A stretch of DNA of 64,000 bases, from positions 2,945,501 through 3,009,500 of the forward strand of contig NZ_CP090959.1 in assembly GCF_024138675.1 (NCBI RefSeq). Reading direction: 5' to 3'. Every line of letters starts with the position of its first letter. The stretch's first letter is position 1. Shown piece after piece: positions 33,966 through 42,603 of the stretch. The translations under genes and the position numbers were made by a program. The stretch is from Simiduia sp. 21SJ11W-1 (lineage in GTDB: Bacteria; Pseudomonadota; Gammaproteobacteria; Pseudomonadales; Cellvibrionaceae). The notes below the pieces were generated by a model. The model saw nothing but the letters and a program-made list of their open reading frames with translations. It searched no databases and was not told the DNA's origin.

Positions 33966-36779
33966 ATGCAGCTTGTTTACATACTATTGGCCGCAGGGGC
34001 CTATTACCTTGCGGGCCGCTTGGGGCTGCTTTTGGCGATACCCCCAGGCTTTGCTTCGGCCGTGTGGCCCGCAGCCGGTATTGGCCTTGCCTGCGCACTG
34101 CTGCTTTCGCGCCAAGCGGCCTGCGCGGGCGCCGCTATTGGCTCGTTTTTTCTCAACCTTGGGGTTATAAGCCAGGGGTTTACCGAGGTGAACGCCGCGA
34201 TGCTGCCACTGCCCACGGCCATCGCAACCGGAGCCGCCATTCAGGTGTGGGTTGGGCACGGGCTTTACCTTCGCCTTATAGGCACACACCTGTGCATAGA
34301 TACCCCACGCCAGATTGGCAGCTTTCTTGCCCTTATCAGCCCTCTCGGATGCCTTGTGGGGGCAAGCGTGGGTACCACAGGCTTACTCTTCAAGGGCTTT
34401 ATAGAACCCAGCCAGCTGGGCTTCACCTGGTTTACCTGGTGGCTGGGCGACACCATAGGGGTCATGCTTTTTGCCCCATTGCTGCTTACCCTTGCCGCCA
34501 AAGATACACGCCTAACCCCGCTGCGGCGGGTGAGTATTGCCACACCCATTGCGGTTATTTTTACTGCCGTTACGTTGCTGTTTGTGTGGTCTAGCGGCAA
34601 TCGTGCAGAGCAAGACGCAAAATATATCGACACAGAAAGCGCAGAAATCTTTGAAGATGCCGAGGCGCGCCTGCAAATTGCCTCGAACCTGTTAAATGCG
34701 TTTGATGCAGCTCTGGCCGATGCCGGCAATCTGACCCAGGCACAGTTTGACCAGATGGCGAGCATTTTGCTCACTGAGGCAGACTGGGTAAAAGCTGTCA
34801 GCTGGGTACCTATTGTGCCCCAATCTGAACGCAAGGCGTTTGAAGAGTTGATGCAGAGGCACACCCATGAAAATTTTACACTGGTAGAAATTGGCGGCGC
34901 CCAAGCGCTGGTACCTGCCTCAGAACAACATACCTATTACCCCGTGCAGTTTATCTACCCCCAACAGGGCAACGAGCGCGCCATTGGCTTGAACCTTGGC
35001 GCAAACGGCTCACGGTTAAAAGCACTCGAAAACGCCCATGCGCTGCGCAGGCCTGTTGCCACAGAACCCATTCAGCTGGTGCAATCTGAGCAAACGGTAC
35101 CGGCGATGATTTTATACAAGCCCATTTATCAACGGGCGCTAGAACAGGTAAGCGCCCAACATCCCATATTCAGCCGCACAAAACTGCACGGTTACATTAG
35201 CGGCGTTTTTACCTTCCCAAAACTGTTTGGCGATTTGTTTGAAAGTGCTGCCCACAAGCAGTTAAGCGTATCTCTGGAAGACCTAACAGAACCAGCCAAG
35301 CCCCAAATACTTATTACCAATAGCGAGCCCGCGCTGGCGGGCTATACCCCGCTCACCTACGCCACTCATTTTGGTGAGCGGGTATACCGGTTTACCTTCA
35401 CACCCAGCAACGCCTTTGCCAGCTCGGCTAAAGATTGGTCTAGCTGGAACATTCTCACCTTCGGTTTTCTACTTGCGGCCCTGTTCCAGGGCTTTATTCT
35501 TCTACTTACCGGGCATACCAAATCCGTAGAAGCGGAAGTTGCCCGGCAAACCAAATTGCTACAGCACGCAAAAGAACAAGCAGAAAGCGCGAGCAGGGCC
35601 AAAACCCGATTTTTAGCCAACATGAGCCATGAGTTGCGTACGCCATTGCATGCAGTAACCGGGCTTTTGGCCATGAGTTTGAAAACACCCCTGAACGCCC
35701 AGCAACAACACTACCTTAACAAGGCGCAGGTGGCAGCCAGCGCGTTGGTGGCTTTGATCAACCAAACCATAGACTACTCAAAAATCGAAGCCGGCAAACT
35801 TAGCCTGAAACACGAAGCGTTTAGCATTAAAACCCTGCTGCACCGGGTGCACACTATTTTTACCGTTGAGGCAGAGGCCAAAGGCATAAGCCTAAGCTTT
35901 CATCTGCCACAACAGGTGCCAGAGCACTTTATTGGCGATTCTCTTAGAATTGAACAGGTGCTAACCAACCTGCTGGGAAATGCCGTTAAATTTACCGAAC
36001 AAGGCAGGGTAGATTTTTCACTTTCTATTGAGCTTGATGAAACGCCACACACCTGTGCAAAGCTGGCATTTGAAATAACCGATACCGGCATTGGTATTTC
36101 ACAGGAGAATACCGAAACCCTGTTTGAAGCATTTCAGCAAGGTGATAGCAGCAATACACGCAAGTTTGGCGGCACAGGGCTAGGCCTGAGCATTTGCAAA
36201 AAGCTGGCAGAAACCATGCAGGGCAGCCTTGCCATCAGCAGCCAAGCCGGCCAGGGCACTTGCGCGCGGTTTTCAATCGCTTTGCCCGTAGAAAACCCAG
36301 AGGCAACCGTTAACCTGCAACTCACGCCCAGCCAAACCAAGAGTGCACTGGCACAATTACCCGAAATAGATGCAACCTTCTTGCAGGGGCACTCGGTATT
36401 AATTGTTGAAGACATTGAGATTAATCAAGAGATTGCACGCTTCATGCTAGAAGACCACGGCGCAGAGGTATGCGTGGCAAACAACGGCCGGGAAGCCCTT
36501 GATATTCTAAGTAACAAGCCGGGGTTTGATTTGATTCTTATGGATATTCAAATGCCGGAAATGGACGGGCTGGAAGCAACGCGTAGAATTCGCGAATTAA
36601 ATGATGTAAATCACATACCCATAGTAGCGATGACAGCAAACGCCATTAAAGGTGACATACACGACTGCATGGCGGCGGGCATGAATGCACATGTTGCCAA
36701 ACCCATAGATGAACAAGACCTGATGACCAAAATTCACCAATGCCTGTTGGGCAATCGCGCGAGTAACGCCAACGCCTAG
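33966..36779 (+). CDS. MASE1-CHASE hybrid sensor histidine kinase
   Basis: 937 residues. An N-terminal MASE1 integral membrane domain of about eight helices (1-200) is followed by a CHASE-type periplasmic region (about 250-480, with YYPVQFIYPQQGNERAIGLNLG), another helix near 500, a HisKA with His555 (MSHELRTPLHAV), an HATPase domain (LTNLLGNAVKFTEQG, GTGLGLSICKKL) and a C-terminal receiver with Asp860 (LILMDIQMPEMDG). There is no Hpt. MASE1 and CHASE are sensory domains of unknown or small-molecule ligands. The stop overlaps that of the convergent binding-protein gene in one CTAG. Confidence 0.9.
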   Translation: MQLVYILLAAGAYYLAGRLGLLLAIPPGFASAVWPAAGIGLACALLLSRQAACAGAAIGSFFLNLGVISQGFTEVNAAMLPLPTAIATGAAIQVWVGHGLYLRLIGTHLCIDTPRQIGSFLALISPLGCLVGASVGTTGLLFKGFIEPSQLGFTWFTWWLGDTIGVMLFAPLLLTLAAKDTRLTPLRRVSIATPIAVIFTAVTLLFVWSSGNRAEQDAKYIDTESAEIFEDAEARLQIASNLLNAFDAALADAGNLTQAQFDQMASILLTEADWVKAVSWVPIVPQSERKAFEELMQRHTHENFTLVEIGGAQALVPASEQHTYYPVQFIYPQQGNERAIGLNLGANGSRLKALENAHALRRPVATEPIQLVQSEQTVPAMILYKPIYQRALEQVSAQHPIFSRTKLHGYISGVFTFPKLFGDLFESAAHKQLSVSLEDLTEPAKPQILITNSEPALAGYTPLTYATHFGERVYRFTFTPSNAFASSAKDWSSWNILTFGFLLAALFQGFILLLTGHTKSVEAEVARQTKLLQHAKEQAESASRAKTRFLANMSHELRTPLHAVTGLLAMSLKTPLNAQQQHYLNKAQVAASALVALINQTIDYSKIEAGKLSLKHEAFSIKTLLHRVHTIFTVEAEAKGISLSFHLPQQVPEHFIGDSLRIEQVLTNLLGNAVKFTEQGRVDFSLSIELDETPHTCAKLAFEITDTGIGISQENTETLFEAFQQGDSSNTRKFGGTGLGLSICKKLAETMQGSLAISSQAGQGTCARFSIALPVENPEATVNLQLTPSQTKSALAQLPEIDATFLQGHSVLIVEDIEINQEIARFMLEDHGAEVCVANNGREALDILSNKPGFDLILMDIQMPEMDGLEATRRIRELNDVNHIPIVAMTANAIKGDIHDCMAAGMNAHVAKPIDEQDLMTKIHQCLLGNRASNANA

Positions 36780-37588
36780 TGATCTGCCCCGCTTTTTAGC
36801 AAGCGATTCAAATGGCGCTCGTATATTGCCTCATACTCACCCGAGGCCTTGAGCTCAGCCAAGGCTACGTCAAACGCTTTACACAACGCCTCGTCTTTAA
36901 AGCCCATACGGGTTTCAAGCGCCGGAAATATTTCATGGAACACCACATCGGCAGTGCCCTGCCCCCGCGCGCGCAAAGCCTTGCGCGCATGCAGGAAGAT
37001 AAACATGTCGCCCGCGCTTACCTGGTAGCGGCCACCGTATAGCATTTTGGCCTGCAGGCTTGGCTTGTTAACCTCCTGATAACGGCCCTCTTCTACCACC
37101 GCCGCAAAACTTTCACCAAAATAGGTTACCGCCCCTTCAAAGGTCACAATGCTCTTGCCGCTCAGATCACTCACACTGCTGATGGCAAAACGGCTATCGG
37201 CAAGGGTGATTGCCACATCGCGAAACCGGAACGCAGGCTCGCTCTTGCAGGCCTCAAAGGGCATGGCTTCAAGAATGTTCGCCACTGAATCAAGGCGGCC
37301 GGCCTCGAAGCTTGCCCACAGGCCTTTATTGCTGTGGCCGAACACAAAAGCCGGCTCGTAGTTGGGAATTCTGGCGAAGGTTGCGCGAATGATGTCGGCA
37401 AATACGCCCGACTGGCTCTCTGCGATGAAATAGGGCTCAAAATTGCCCATGCCCACGGTAACAGCCTGAACCTGAGGCCCAGCCTCTGCCATATGGGCCA
37501 CTGGCCCTTGGCCCAGCGCGGGTAAGGCCGCCCACCACAAGGGCAGGCCCAGTAAAATTGGTTGTAACGACAACTTGGCTCGTTTCAT
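36776..37588 (-). CDS. Periplasmic solute-binding protein, SBP_bac_3 type
   Basis: 270 residues. Signal peptide with likely cleavage at PALGQG, then a type 3 solute-binding domain (VTVGMGNFEPYFIAESQSGVFADII, then GRLDSVANIL and SAGDMFIFLHARKA). The conserved Lys/Arg contacts for amino-acid ligands are not obvious. No permease or ATPase genes adjoin it. It is convergent with the MASE1-CHASE kinase, an arrangement that puts a candidate ligand receptor beside a sensor for the second time in this window. Confidence 0.75.
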   Translation of the reverse strand: MKRAKLSLQPILLGLPLWWAALPALGQGPVAHMAEAGPQVQAVTVGMGNFEPYFIAESQSGVFADIIRATFARIPNYEPAFVFGHSNKGLWASFEAGRLDSVANILEAMPFEACKSEPAFRFRDVAITLADSRFAISSVSDLSGKSIVTFEGAVTYFGESFAAVVEEGRYQEVNKPSLQAKMLYGGRYQVSAGDMFIFLHARKALRARGQGTADVVFHEIFPALETRMGFKDEALCKAFDVALAELKASGEYEAIYERHLNRLLKSGADH

Positions 37589-37748
37589 CTACCCCATTCC
37601 TCTTGGGCGCACATTCCATCTAATGACTATAGCTTAGTTTCTGAACAGGCATTCACTCAGCCAAAGCGCTACCCAAAAGCCACGCCATTAGGGTTGCCAA
37701 GGGCCATTTGTTAACATGAGCGCCTTTTATGCGCCCAGATGGAATTTC

Positions 37749-38417
37749 ATGACTATTGAACTTAGTAGACGCCTAAGCGCCCTCACCCGAATCATTGAGC
37801 GGCAGCATGCGCGTGTTCACTACCAAATACTATGGGATTGCTGCTGCGATCACGGCTTGCTTGGCCGCCATTTTCTTGCACAAGCATCTATTGAAAGGGT
37901 GCATTTTGTAGACAGGGTTTCAGACATCACGGCACGCCTTTCGCCAATGCTTCGCGAATTTGGCCCAAGCCGCTACCAGCTACTTACACAGGATGCCGCA
38001 ACACTGACGCTCGACACTGAATCACAGCATTTGATTGTAATTGCAGGTATTGGTGGCGAACTGGCCACCCACATCCTTCAAACCCTGGTAGAGAACAATC
38101 CGCACGCCCAAGTGGACTTTCTGCTGTGCCCGAACAACGCAATTTTTAACCTGAGAGATTACCTGGCAGCAGGCCCTTTCAACCTGCTACACGAGCAGCT
38201 AATCAGAGAGCGCAAGTGGTTCTATGAAGCCATACTGGTAAGCAAAGGAGTCGCAACCACGCCGGTATCAGTCACCGGTGAATTTTGGAATGAGGGCAAT
38301 AAAGATCATGTGGATTACATGCAACGCTTGGTTGGGCACCTGCATTCTCTAACGAAATCCAAAACGCCAGAGAATGCGAAAGCAAGGCTGAACGCCTACA
38401 ACCTGTGCTTCAAATAA
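37749..38417 (+). CDS. trmK: TrmK-like tRNA (adenine-N1) methyltransferase
   Basis: 222 residues. The N-terminal block LSRRLSALTRII, the SAM-binding loop DCCCDHGLLG, and HLIVIAGIGGELATHIL and LLCPNNAIFNLRDYL match the TrmK/DUF633 family, which methylates A22 of tRNA in Gram-positive bacteria. Members in gammaproteobacteria are less studied, so the exact target is uncertain. ATG at 37749 starts the conserved region; an ATG 11 codons upstream is less likely. Confidence 0.8.
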   Translation: MTIELSRRLSALTRIIERQHARVHYQILWDCCCDHGLLGRHFLAQASIERVHFVDRVSDITARLSPMLREFGPSRYQLLTQDAATLTLDTESQHLIVIAGIGGELATHILQTLVENNPHAQVDFLLCPNNAIFNLRDYLAAGPFNLLHEQLIRERKWFYEAILVSKGVATTPVSVTGEFWNEGNKDHVDYMQRLVGHLHSLTKSKTPENAKARLNAYNLCFK

Positions 38418-38472
38418 ATCTGAAAAATCCGCTTGGCGCGCTGTGAACTTAACTGTGAACTTAGCTTTGAGC

Positions 38473-38937
38473 TTATGAGGTACACCGCAAAATCGCGTAG
38501 CGCCCTTCAAATGTTACCGCCTCACTACCGCCACAAGCGATGCTGGCCTGAAGGGTAATACTGGCTTTACCCCGTGAATGAAAGGCTTCAAAAAATTGCG
38601 CGAGCGCATCGCTACCGGGTGTTTTGCAAATGGCCGTAATATCCCCTTTTACCGGTGCCAAATATTTGATGTGGCCCTCTGCCACCACCTGATTACATAC
38701 AATACCCGCCTCTTGCGTTTTGAGGTAGGCAAAGCCCCAGCAGGCCATAACGGCTGCATTGTATAAGCTGCCGCCGAAGGCTGTGGATTTATCGTTAATG
38801 TTGGGGGCCAAGGGGGCTTTGAGCACCAGTGTGTGGCCGTCGTAACTTGCAAGCCGCAAACCCATAAAGCCCGTGAGCGGCAGGTGTTCATCAAAAAAGT
38901 GATTCAGTGTGTGGGCAACGTCGGCAGGTGGCTTCAT
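38473..38937 (-). CDS. YiiD C-terminal-type thioesterase
   Basis: 154 residues of a hotdog-fold domain related to the C-terminal half of YiiD: GFMGLRLASYDGHTLVLKAPLAPN, then STAFGGSLYNAAVMACWG, which holds the active-site region. The acetyltransferase half of E. coli YiiD (FabY) is absent. FabY-type proteins act in fatty acid biosynthesis; this stand-alone thioesterase-like domain may hydrolyse an acyl thioester. The ATG at 38937 is preferred over a TTG nine bases earlier. Confidence 0.75.
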   Translation of the reverse strand: MKPPADVAHTLNHFFDEHLPLTGFMGLRLASYDGHTLVLKAPLAPNINDKSTAFGGSLYNAAVMACWGFAYLKTQEAGIVCNQVVAEGHIKYLAPVKGDITAICKTPGSDALAQFFEAFHSRGKASITLQASIACGGSEAVTFEGRYAILRCTS

Positions 38938-39025
38938 GGTGTACAACTTTTACTAAAGGTGTTTTAGTGCGTGACTTTTTGTATTTGGTGTATCGCAGTC
39001 AACGTTTGGGGCGAGCGGCGCACTA

Positions 39026-39979
39026 CTAGAGCAAATCCACAATGGTCTTTGCGGCTAACAAGGGCGTGGTAGTGTTTTCAACTACCGCCTGGTGAAGTTC
39101 ACCCATGCGCTTTTGCACCTGTGGATTTTCTTTCAGGCGCTGCTCAAGCAACTGGTGAATCAGCTTTTTCATCCATTGGGCATTTTGTTTGGCACGCTTG
39201 CCTTCAAAGGCACCACACGCTTCGGCCAATTTTTGATAACTGGCAATCATATCCCACACGCTGTTTATGCCGGCCTTATTCAAGGCCGAACAGGTTTCTA
39301 CACGGGGCGTCCAGAAGTCGCCGTGGCGAATTAAATGAAAGGCGTTTTGGTAGTGTTGTTGGGTGCGTGCGGCCAAATTTACACTCTCACCATCGGCCTT
39401 GTTAATTACCAGTGCATCGGCAAGCTCCATAATGCCGCGCTTGATGCCTTGCAATTCATCGCCGGCATTAGGGAGCATTAATACCAAAAAGAAATCCACC
39501 ATGGCGGCCACTTCATATTCCGACTGCCCCACGCCCACGGTTTCTACCAAAATTACATCGTAACCTGCGGCTTCACACAAGAGCATTGTTTCACGGGTTT
39601 TTTGGGCAACGCCGCCTAGCGCACCTTCCGAGGGCGAAGGGCGAATATAAGCGTTTGGGTCGCGGGAGAGTTCTTCCATGCGGGTTTTATCGCCCAAAAT
39701 ACTGCCACCGCGCACCGGTGAGGAAGGGTCTACCGCCAGCACCGCCACTTTTTTACCCAGCCCGATAATGTACTTGCCAAAGGCTTCTATAAATGTGGAT
39801 TTACCCACCCCGGGAATGCCGCTAATGCCAATGCGCAGGCTCTTGCCGGTATCGGGCAGCAGGGTTTCAAGCAGTTGCTGCGCTTCAATGCGGTGCCGCT
39901 CCAGCTTGCTTTCCACCAAAGTGATGGCTTTAGCCAGCGCGCGCCGGTTGCCCTGCTTTAACTGCTCGATATCAATCAT
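39026..39979 (-). CDS. meaB: Methylmalonyl-CoA mutase chaperone GTPase MeaB
   Basis: 317 residues of the G3E family. P-loop [10 protein letters not shown], then [22 protein letters not shown] and [19 protein letters not shown], then base recognition ALVINKADG. MeaB loads and protects the adenosylcobalamin of methylmalonyl-CoA mutase using GTP. It lies 17 bases after the mutase on the same strand and closes the propionyl-CoA gene block. Confidence 0.93.
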   Translation of the reverse strand: MIDIEQLKQGNRRALAKAITLVESKLERHRIEAQQLLETLLPDTGKSLRIGISGIPGVGKSTFIEAFGKYIIGLGKKVAVLAVDPSSPVRGGSILGDKTRMEELSRDPNAYIRPSPSEGALGGVAQKTRETMLLCEAAGYDVILVETVGVGQSEYEVAAMVDFFLVLMLPNAGDELQGIKRGIMELADALVINKADGESVNLAARTQQHYQNAFHLIRHGDFWTPRVETCSALNKAGINSVWDMIASYQKLAEACGAFEGKRAKQNAQWMKKLIHQLLEQRLKENPQVQKRMGELHQAVVENTTTPLLAAKTIVDLL

Positions 39980-39996
39980 AAAGTTTGCGTAGGCAC

Positions 39997-42138
39997 CTAA
40001 TTGCGGGCGGCTTTAATGGCTTCCAATACCTGGCGGGCAGACACGGGAATTTTTGTGCCCGGGCCAAAAATGCCCTTAACACCTGCCTGCTCAAGGAAGG
40101 GATAATCCTGCTTGGGAATCACACCGCCGGCCACCACTATGATGTCTGTAGCGCCTTGTTTTTCAAGCTCGGCAATCAGCTCGGGAATCAGGGTTTTGTG
40201 GCCGGCCGCCTGGGATGATACGCCTACCACGTGTACATCGTTCTCCACTGCCTGGCGCGCCACTTCTTCAGGTGTTGAAAACATGGGCGATAAATCAATA
40301 TCAAAACCCACATCGGCAAAGGCTGTGGCAATCACCTTGGCGCCGCGGTCGTGGCCGTCTTGGCCCATTTTACACACCAACATACGCGGGCGCCGGCCCT
40401 CGGTTTGCTCGAAGGCTTCAATGTCGGATTTGATGGCGGTCCACTCAGGGTCATTCTCGTATGAGGCGCCATACACACCGGAGATGGTGCGCGCCTGTGC
40501 ATTGTACCGCCCGAATACTTCTTCCATCGCGTCTGATATTTCTCCCACCGTGGCCCTGAGCCTTGCCGCTTTTACCGACAAGTCTAACAGATTACCCTGC
40601 CCGGTTTTGGCGGCTGCAGTAATGTCGGCCAGCGCCTGCTGCACGGCGGCATTGTTGCGGCTGCCACGCACCTGATTGATGCGCTTGATCTGCGATTCAC
40701 GCACGGCCACGTTATCGATATCAAGAATTTCCAGATCTTCCTCTTCATCGAGCACATATTTATTCACGCCCACAATCACGTCTTCACCACGGTCAATGCG
40801 GGCCTGCTTTTTGGCGGCAGATTCTTCAATGCGCAATTTCGGCAGGCCCGCCTCAATGGCTTTGGCCATGCCGCCGTTTTCTTCAATTTCTTCAATCAGC
40901 TCCCAGGCTTTATCGGCAATTTCCTGGGTCAGGGTTTCCATCATGTAGGAACCGCCCCATGGGTCTACCACTTGGGTAATGCCGGTTTCTTCCTGAATAA
41001 TAATTTGGGTGTTGCGGGCAATGCGGGCCGAGAATTCCGTAGGCAGTGCTACGGCTTCATCCAGCGCGTTGGTGTGCAGCGACTGGGTGCCGCCAAACAC
41101 CGCGGCCATCGCCTCAATGGTTGTGCGAATCACATTGTTGTATGGGTCTTGCTCGGTAAGCGACCAGCCGGAAGTTTGGCTGTGGGTGCGCAGCATAGAT
41201 GACTTGGGGTTCTGCGGCTTGAACTCTGCCATGATTTTATGCCACAGCAAACGGCCGGCGCGAAGCTTCGCGATTTCCATGTAGAAGTTCATGGAAATAC
41301 CCCAGAAAAACGACAGCCGCGGGGCAAAGGCATCTACATCCAGGCCCGCAGCCAGCGCCGTGCGCACATACTCACGGCCATCAGAAAGCGTATAGGCAAG
41401 CTCAAGCGCCGCATCGGCACCGGCTTCCTGTATGTGATACCCGGAAATGGAAATGGAGTTGAATTTGGGCATGTGCTGGCTTGTGTAGCCAATAATGTCG
41501 CCGATAATTTTCATGGAAGGCGCAGGCGGGTAAATATACGTATTGCGCACCATGAATTCTTTCAGAATGTCGTTCTGAATGGTGCCGGCAAGCTTATCTT
41601 GCCCCACACCCTGCTCTTCTGCCGCCACTATGTAGTTTGCCAAAATTGGCAGTACGGCGCCGTTCATGGTCATGGAAACAGAAACTTTATCCAGAGGAAT
41701 GCCATCGAACAGAATCTTCATGTCTTCCACGGAATCGATGGCCACACCGGCTTTACCTACATCACCGGCTACCCGCGGGTGATCTGAATCGTAACCACGG
41801 TGCGTGGCCAGATCAAAAGCCACAGACACACCCTGCGCACCGGCTTTCAGGTTTTTACGGTAAAACGCGTTGGATTCTTCGGCCGTTGAAAAGCCAGCGT
41901 ATTGGCGAATGGTCCAGGGGCGGCCTGCGTACATGGTGGCCTGCGGGCCACGCACGTAGGGTGCAAGGCCCGGCAGCGTATCGGCATAGGGCAGCTTATC
42001 CAGATCGGCCCGGGTATAAAGCGGCTTGATGTGAATGCCCTCCGGCGTATGCCAGGTAAGGTCTTGGGGCGTTAAGCCTTTCAACTGCTTGGTTGCCAGG
42101 GCTTCCCATTCAGCCAGGGTATATTTCTTTTCTGTCAT
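39997..42138 (-). CDS. scpA: Methylmalonyl-CoA mutase (single chain)
   Basis: 713 residues with both catalytic and cobalamin domains in one chain, as in E. coli Sbm/ScpA and human MUT. The barrel contains [27 protein letters not shown] (read in parts), and the B12 domain has the base-off signature [12 protein letters not shown] and [14 protein letters not shown]. It converts (R)-methylmalonyl-CoA to succinyl-CoA. GAGGC before the ATG is adequate. Cofactor can come from the adenosyltransferase at 51679. Confidence 0.95.
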   Translation of the reverse strand: MTEKKYTLAEWEALATKQLKGLTPQDLTWHTPEGIHIKPLYTRADLDKLPYADTLPGLAPYVRGPQATMYAGRPWTIRQYAGFSTAEESNAFYRKNLKAGAQGVSVAFDLATHRGYDSDHPRVAGDVGKAGVAIDSVEDMKILFDGIPLDKVSVSMTMNGAVLPILANYIVAAEEQGVGQDKLAGTIQNDILKEFMVRNTYIYPPAPSMKIIGDIIGYTSQHMPKFNSISISGYHIQEAGADAALELAYTLSDGREYVRTALAAGLDVDAFAPRLSFFWGISMNFYMEIAKLRAGRLLWHKIMAEFKPQNPKSSMLRTHSQTSGWSLTEQDPYNNVIRTTIEAMAAVFGGTQSLHTNALDEAVALPTEFSARIARNTQIIIQEETGITQVVDPWGGSYMMETLTQEIADKAWELIEEIEENGGMAKAIEAGLPKLRIEESAAKKQARIDRGEDVIVGVNKYVLDEEEDLEILDIDNVAVRESQIKRINQVRGSRNNAAVQQALADITAAAKTGQGNLLDLSVKAARLRATVGEISDAMEEVFGRYNAQARTISGVYGASYENDPEWTAIKSDIEAFEQTEGRRPRMLVCKMGQDGHDRGAKVIATAFADVGFDIDLSPMFSTPEEVARQAVENDVHVVGVSSQAAGHKTLIPELIAELEKQGATDIIVVAGGVIPKQDYPFLEQAGVKGIFGPGTKIPVSARQVLEAIKAARN

Positions 42139-42189
42139 CAGAGCCTCTATGCCCGCTTGGCGAGCGAAATCATGTTAAATCGCGTGTAA

Positions 42190-42600
42190 TCAGTGCTCGC
42201 CCATGGGCTGGCTCAATTCAATCAACACGCCGTCACAGCTTTTGGGGTGAATAAAAATCACCTTGCAATTGTGCGCGCCCATGGAGGGCGCCTCCGATAA
42301 AAACTGGTAACCCTTGCCTTTTAGCCGCGCAACGTCTGCCTCTATGTCGTCTGTACGAAAGCACAAATGGTGCAAGCCTGCACCGCGCTTTTCCAGAAAC
42401 CCCGCAATGGGGCCTTCACCGTTTAAGGGGTGTACCAGTTCGATTTGCGTTTCCGGCAACGGGAAAAACGCGGTGCTGGTTTTCGCACTGGCAACGTCTT
42501 CACGGCCGTTATAGGGCAGGCCAAAATCCTCCATAAACCGCTTGATGGATTTCTCCAAATCGGGCACGGCAATGGCGATGTGATCGAGTGCAGTTATCAT
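42190..42600 (-). CDS. mce: Methylmalonyl-CoA epimerase
   Basis: 136 residues of the vicinal-oxygen-chelate fold: ALDHIAIAVPDLEKSI with the first metal His, QIELVHPL, GAGLHHLCFRTDDI and VLIELSQP with the last Glu. It interconverts the methylmalonyl-CoA stereoisomers made by the carboxylase and used by the mutase. It starts three bases after the carboxylase alpha gene, so translation is coupled. Confidence 0.95.
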   Translation of the reverse strand: MITALDHIAIAVPDLEKSIKRFMEDFGLPYNGREDVASAKTSTAFFPLPETQIELVHPLNGEGPIAGFLEKRGAGLHHLCFRTDDIEADVARLKGKGYQFLSEAPSMGAHNCKVIFIHPKSCDGVLIELSQPMGEH

Positions 42601-42603
42601 AAT

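Noticed and set aside
40112-40675. 187-codon plus-strand frame over the mutase
   Set aside because: A shadow of the mutase reading with Ser/Ala-rich content, typical of high-GC antisense frames.
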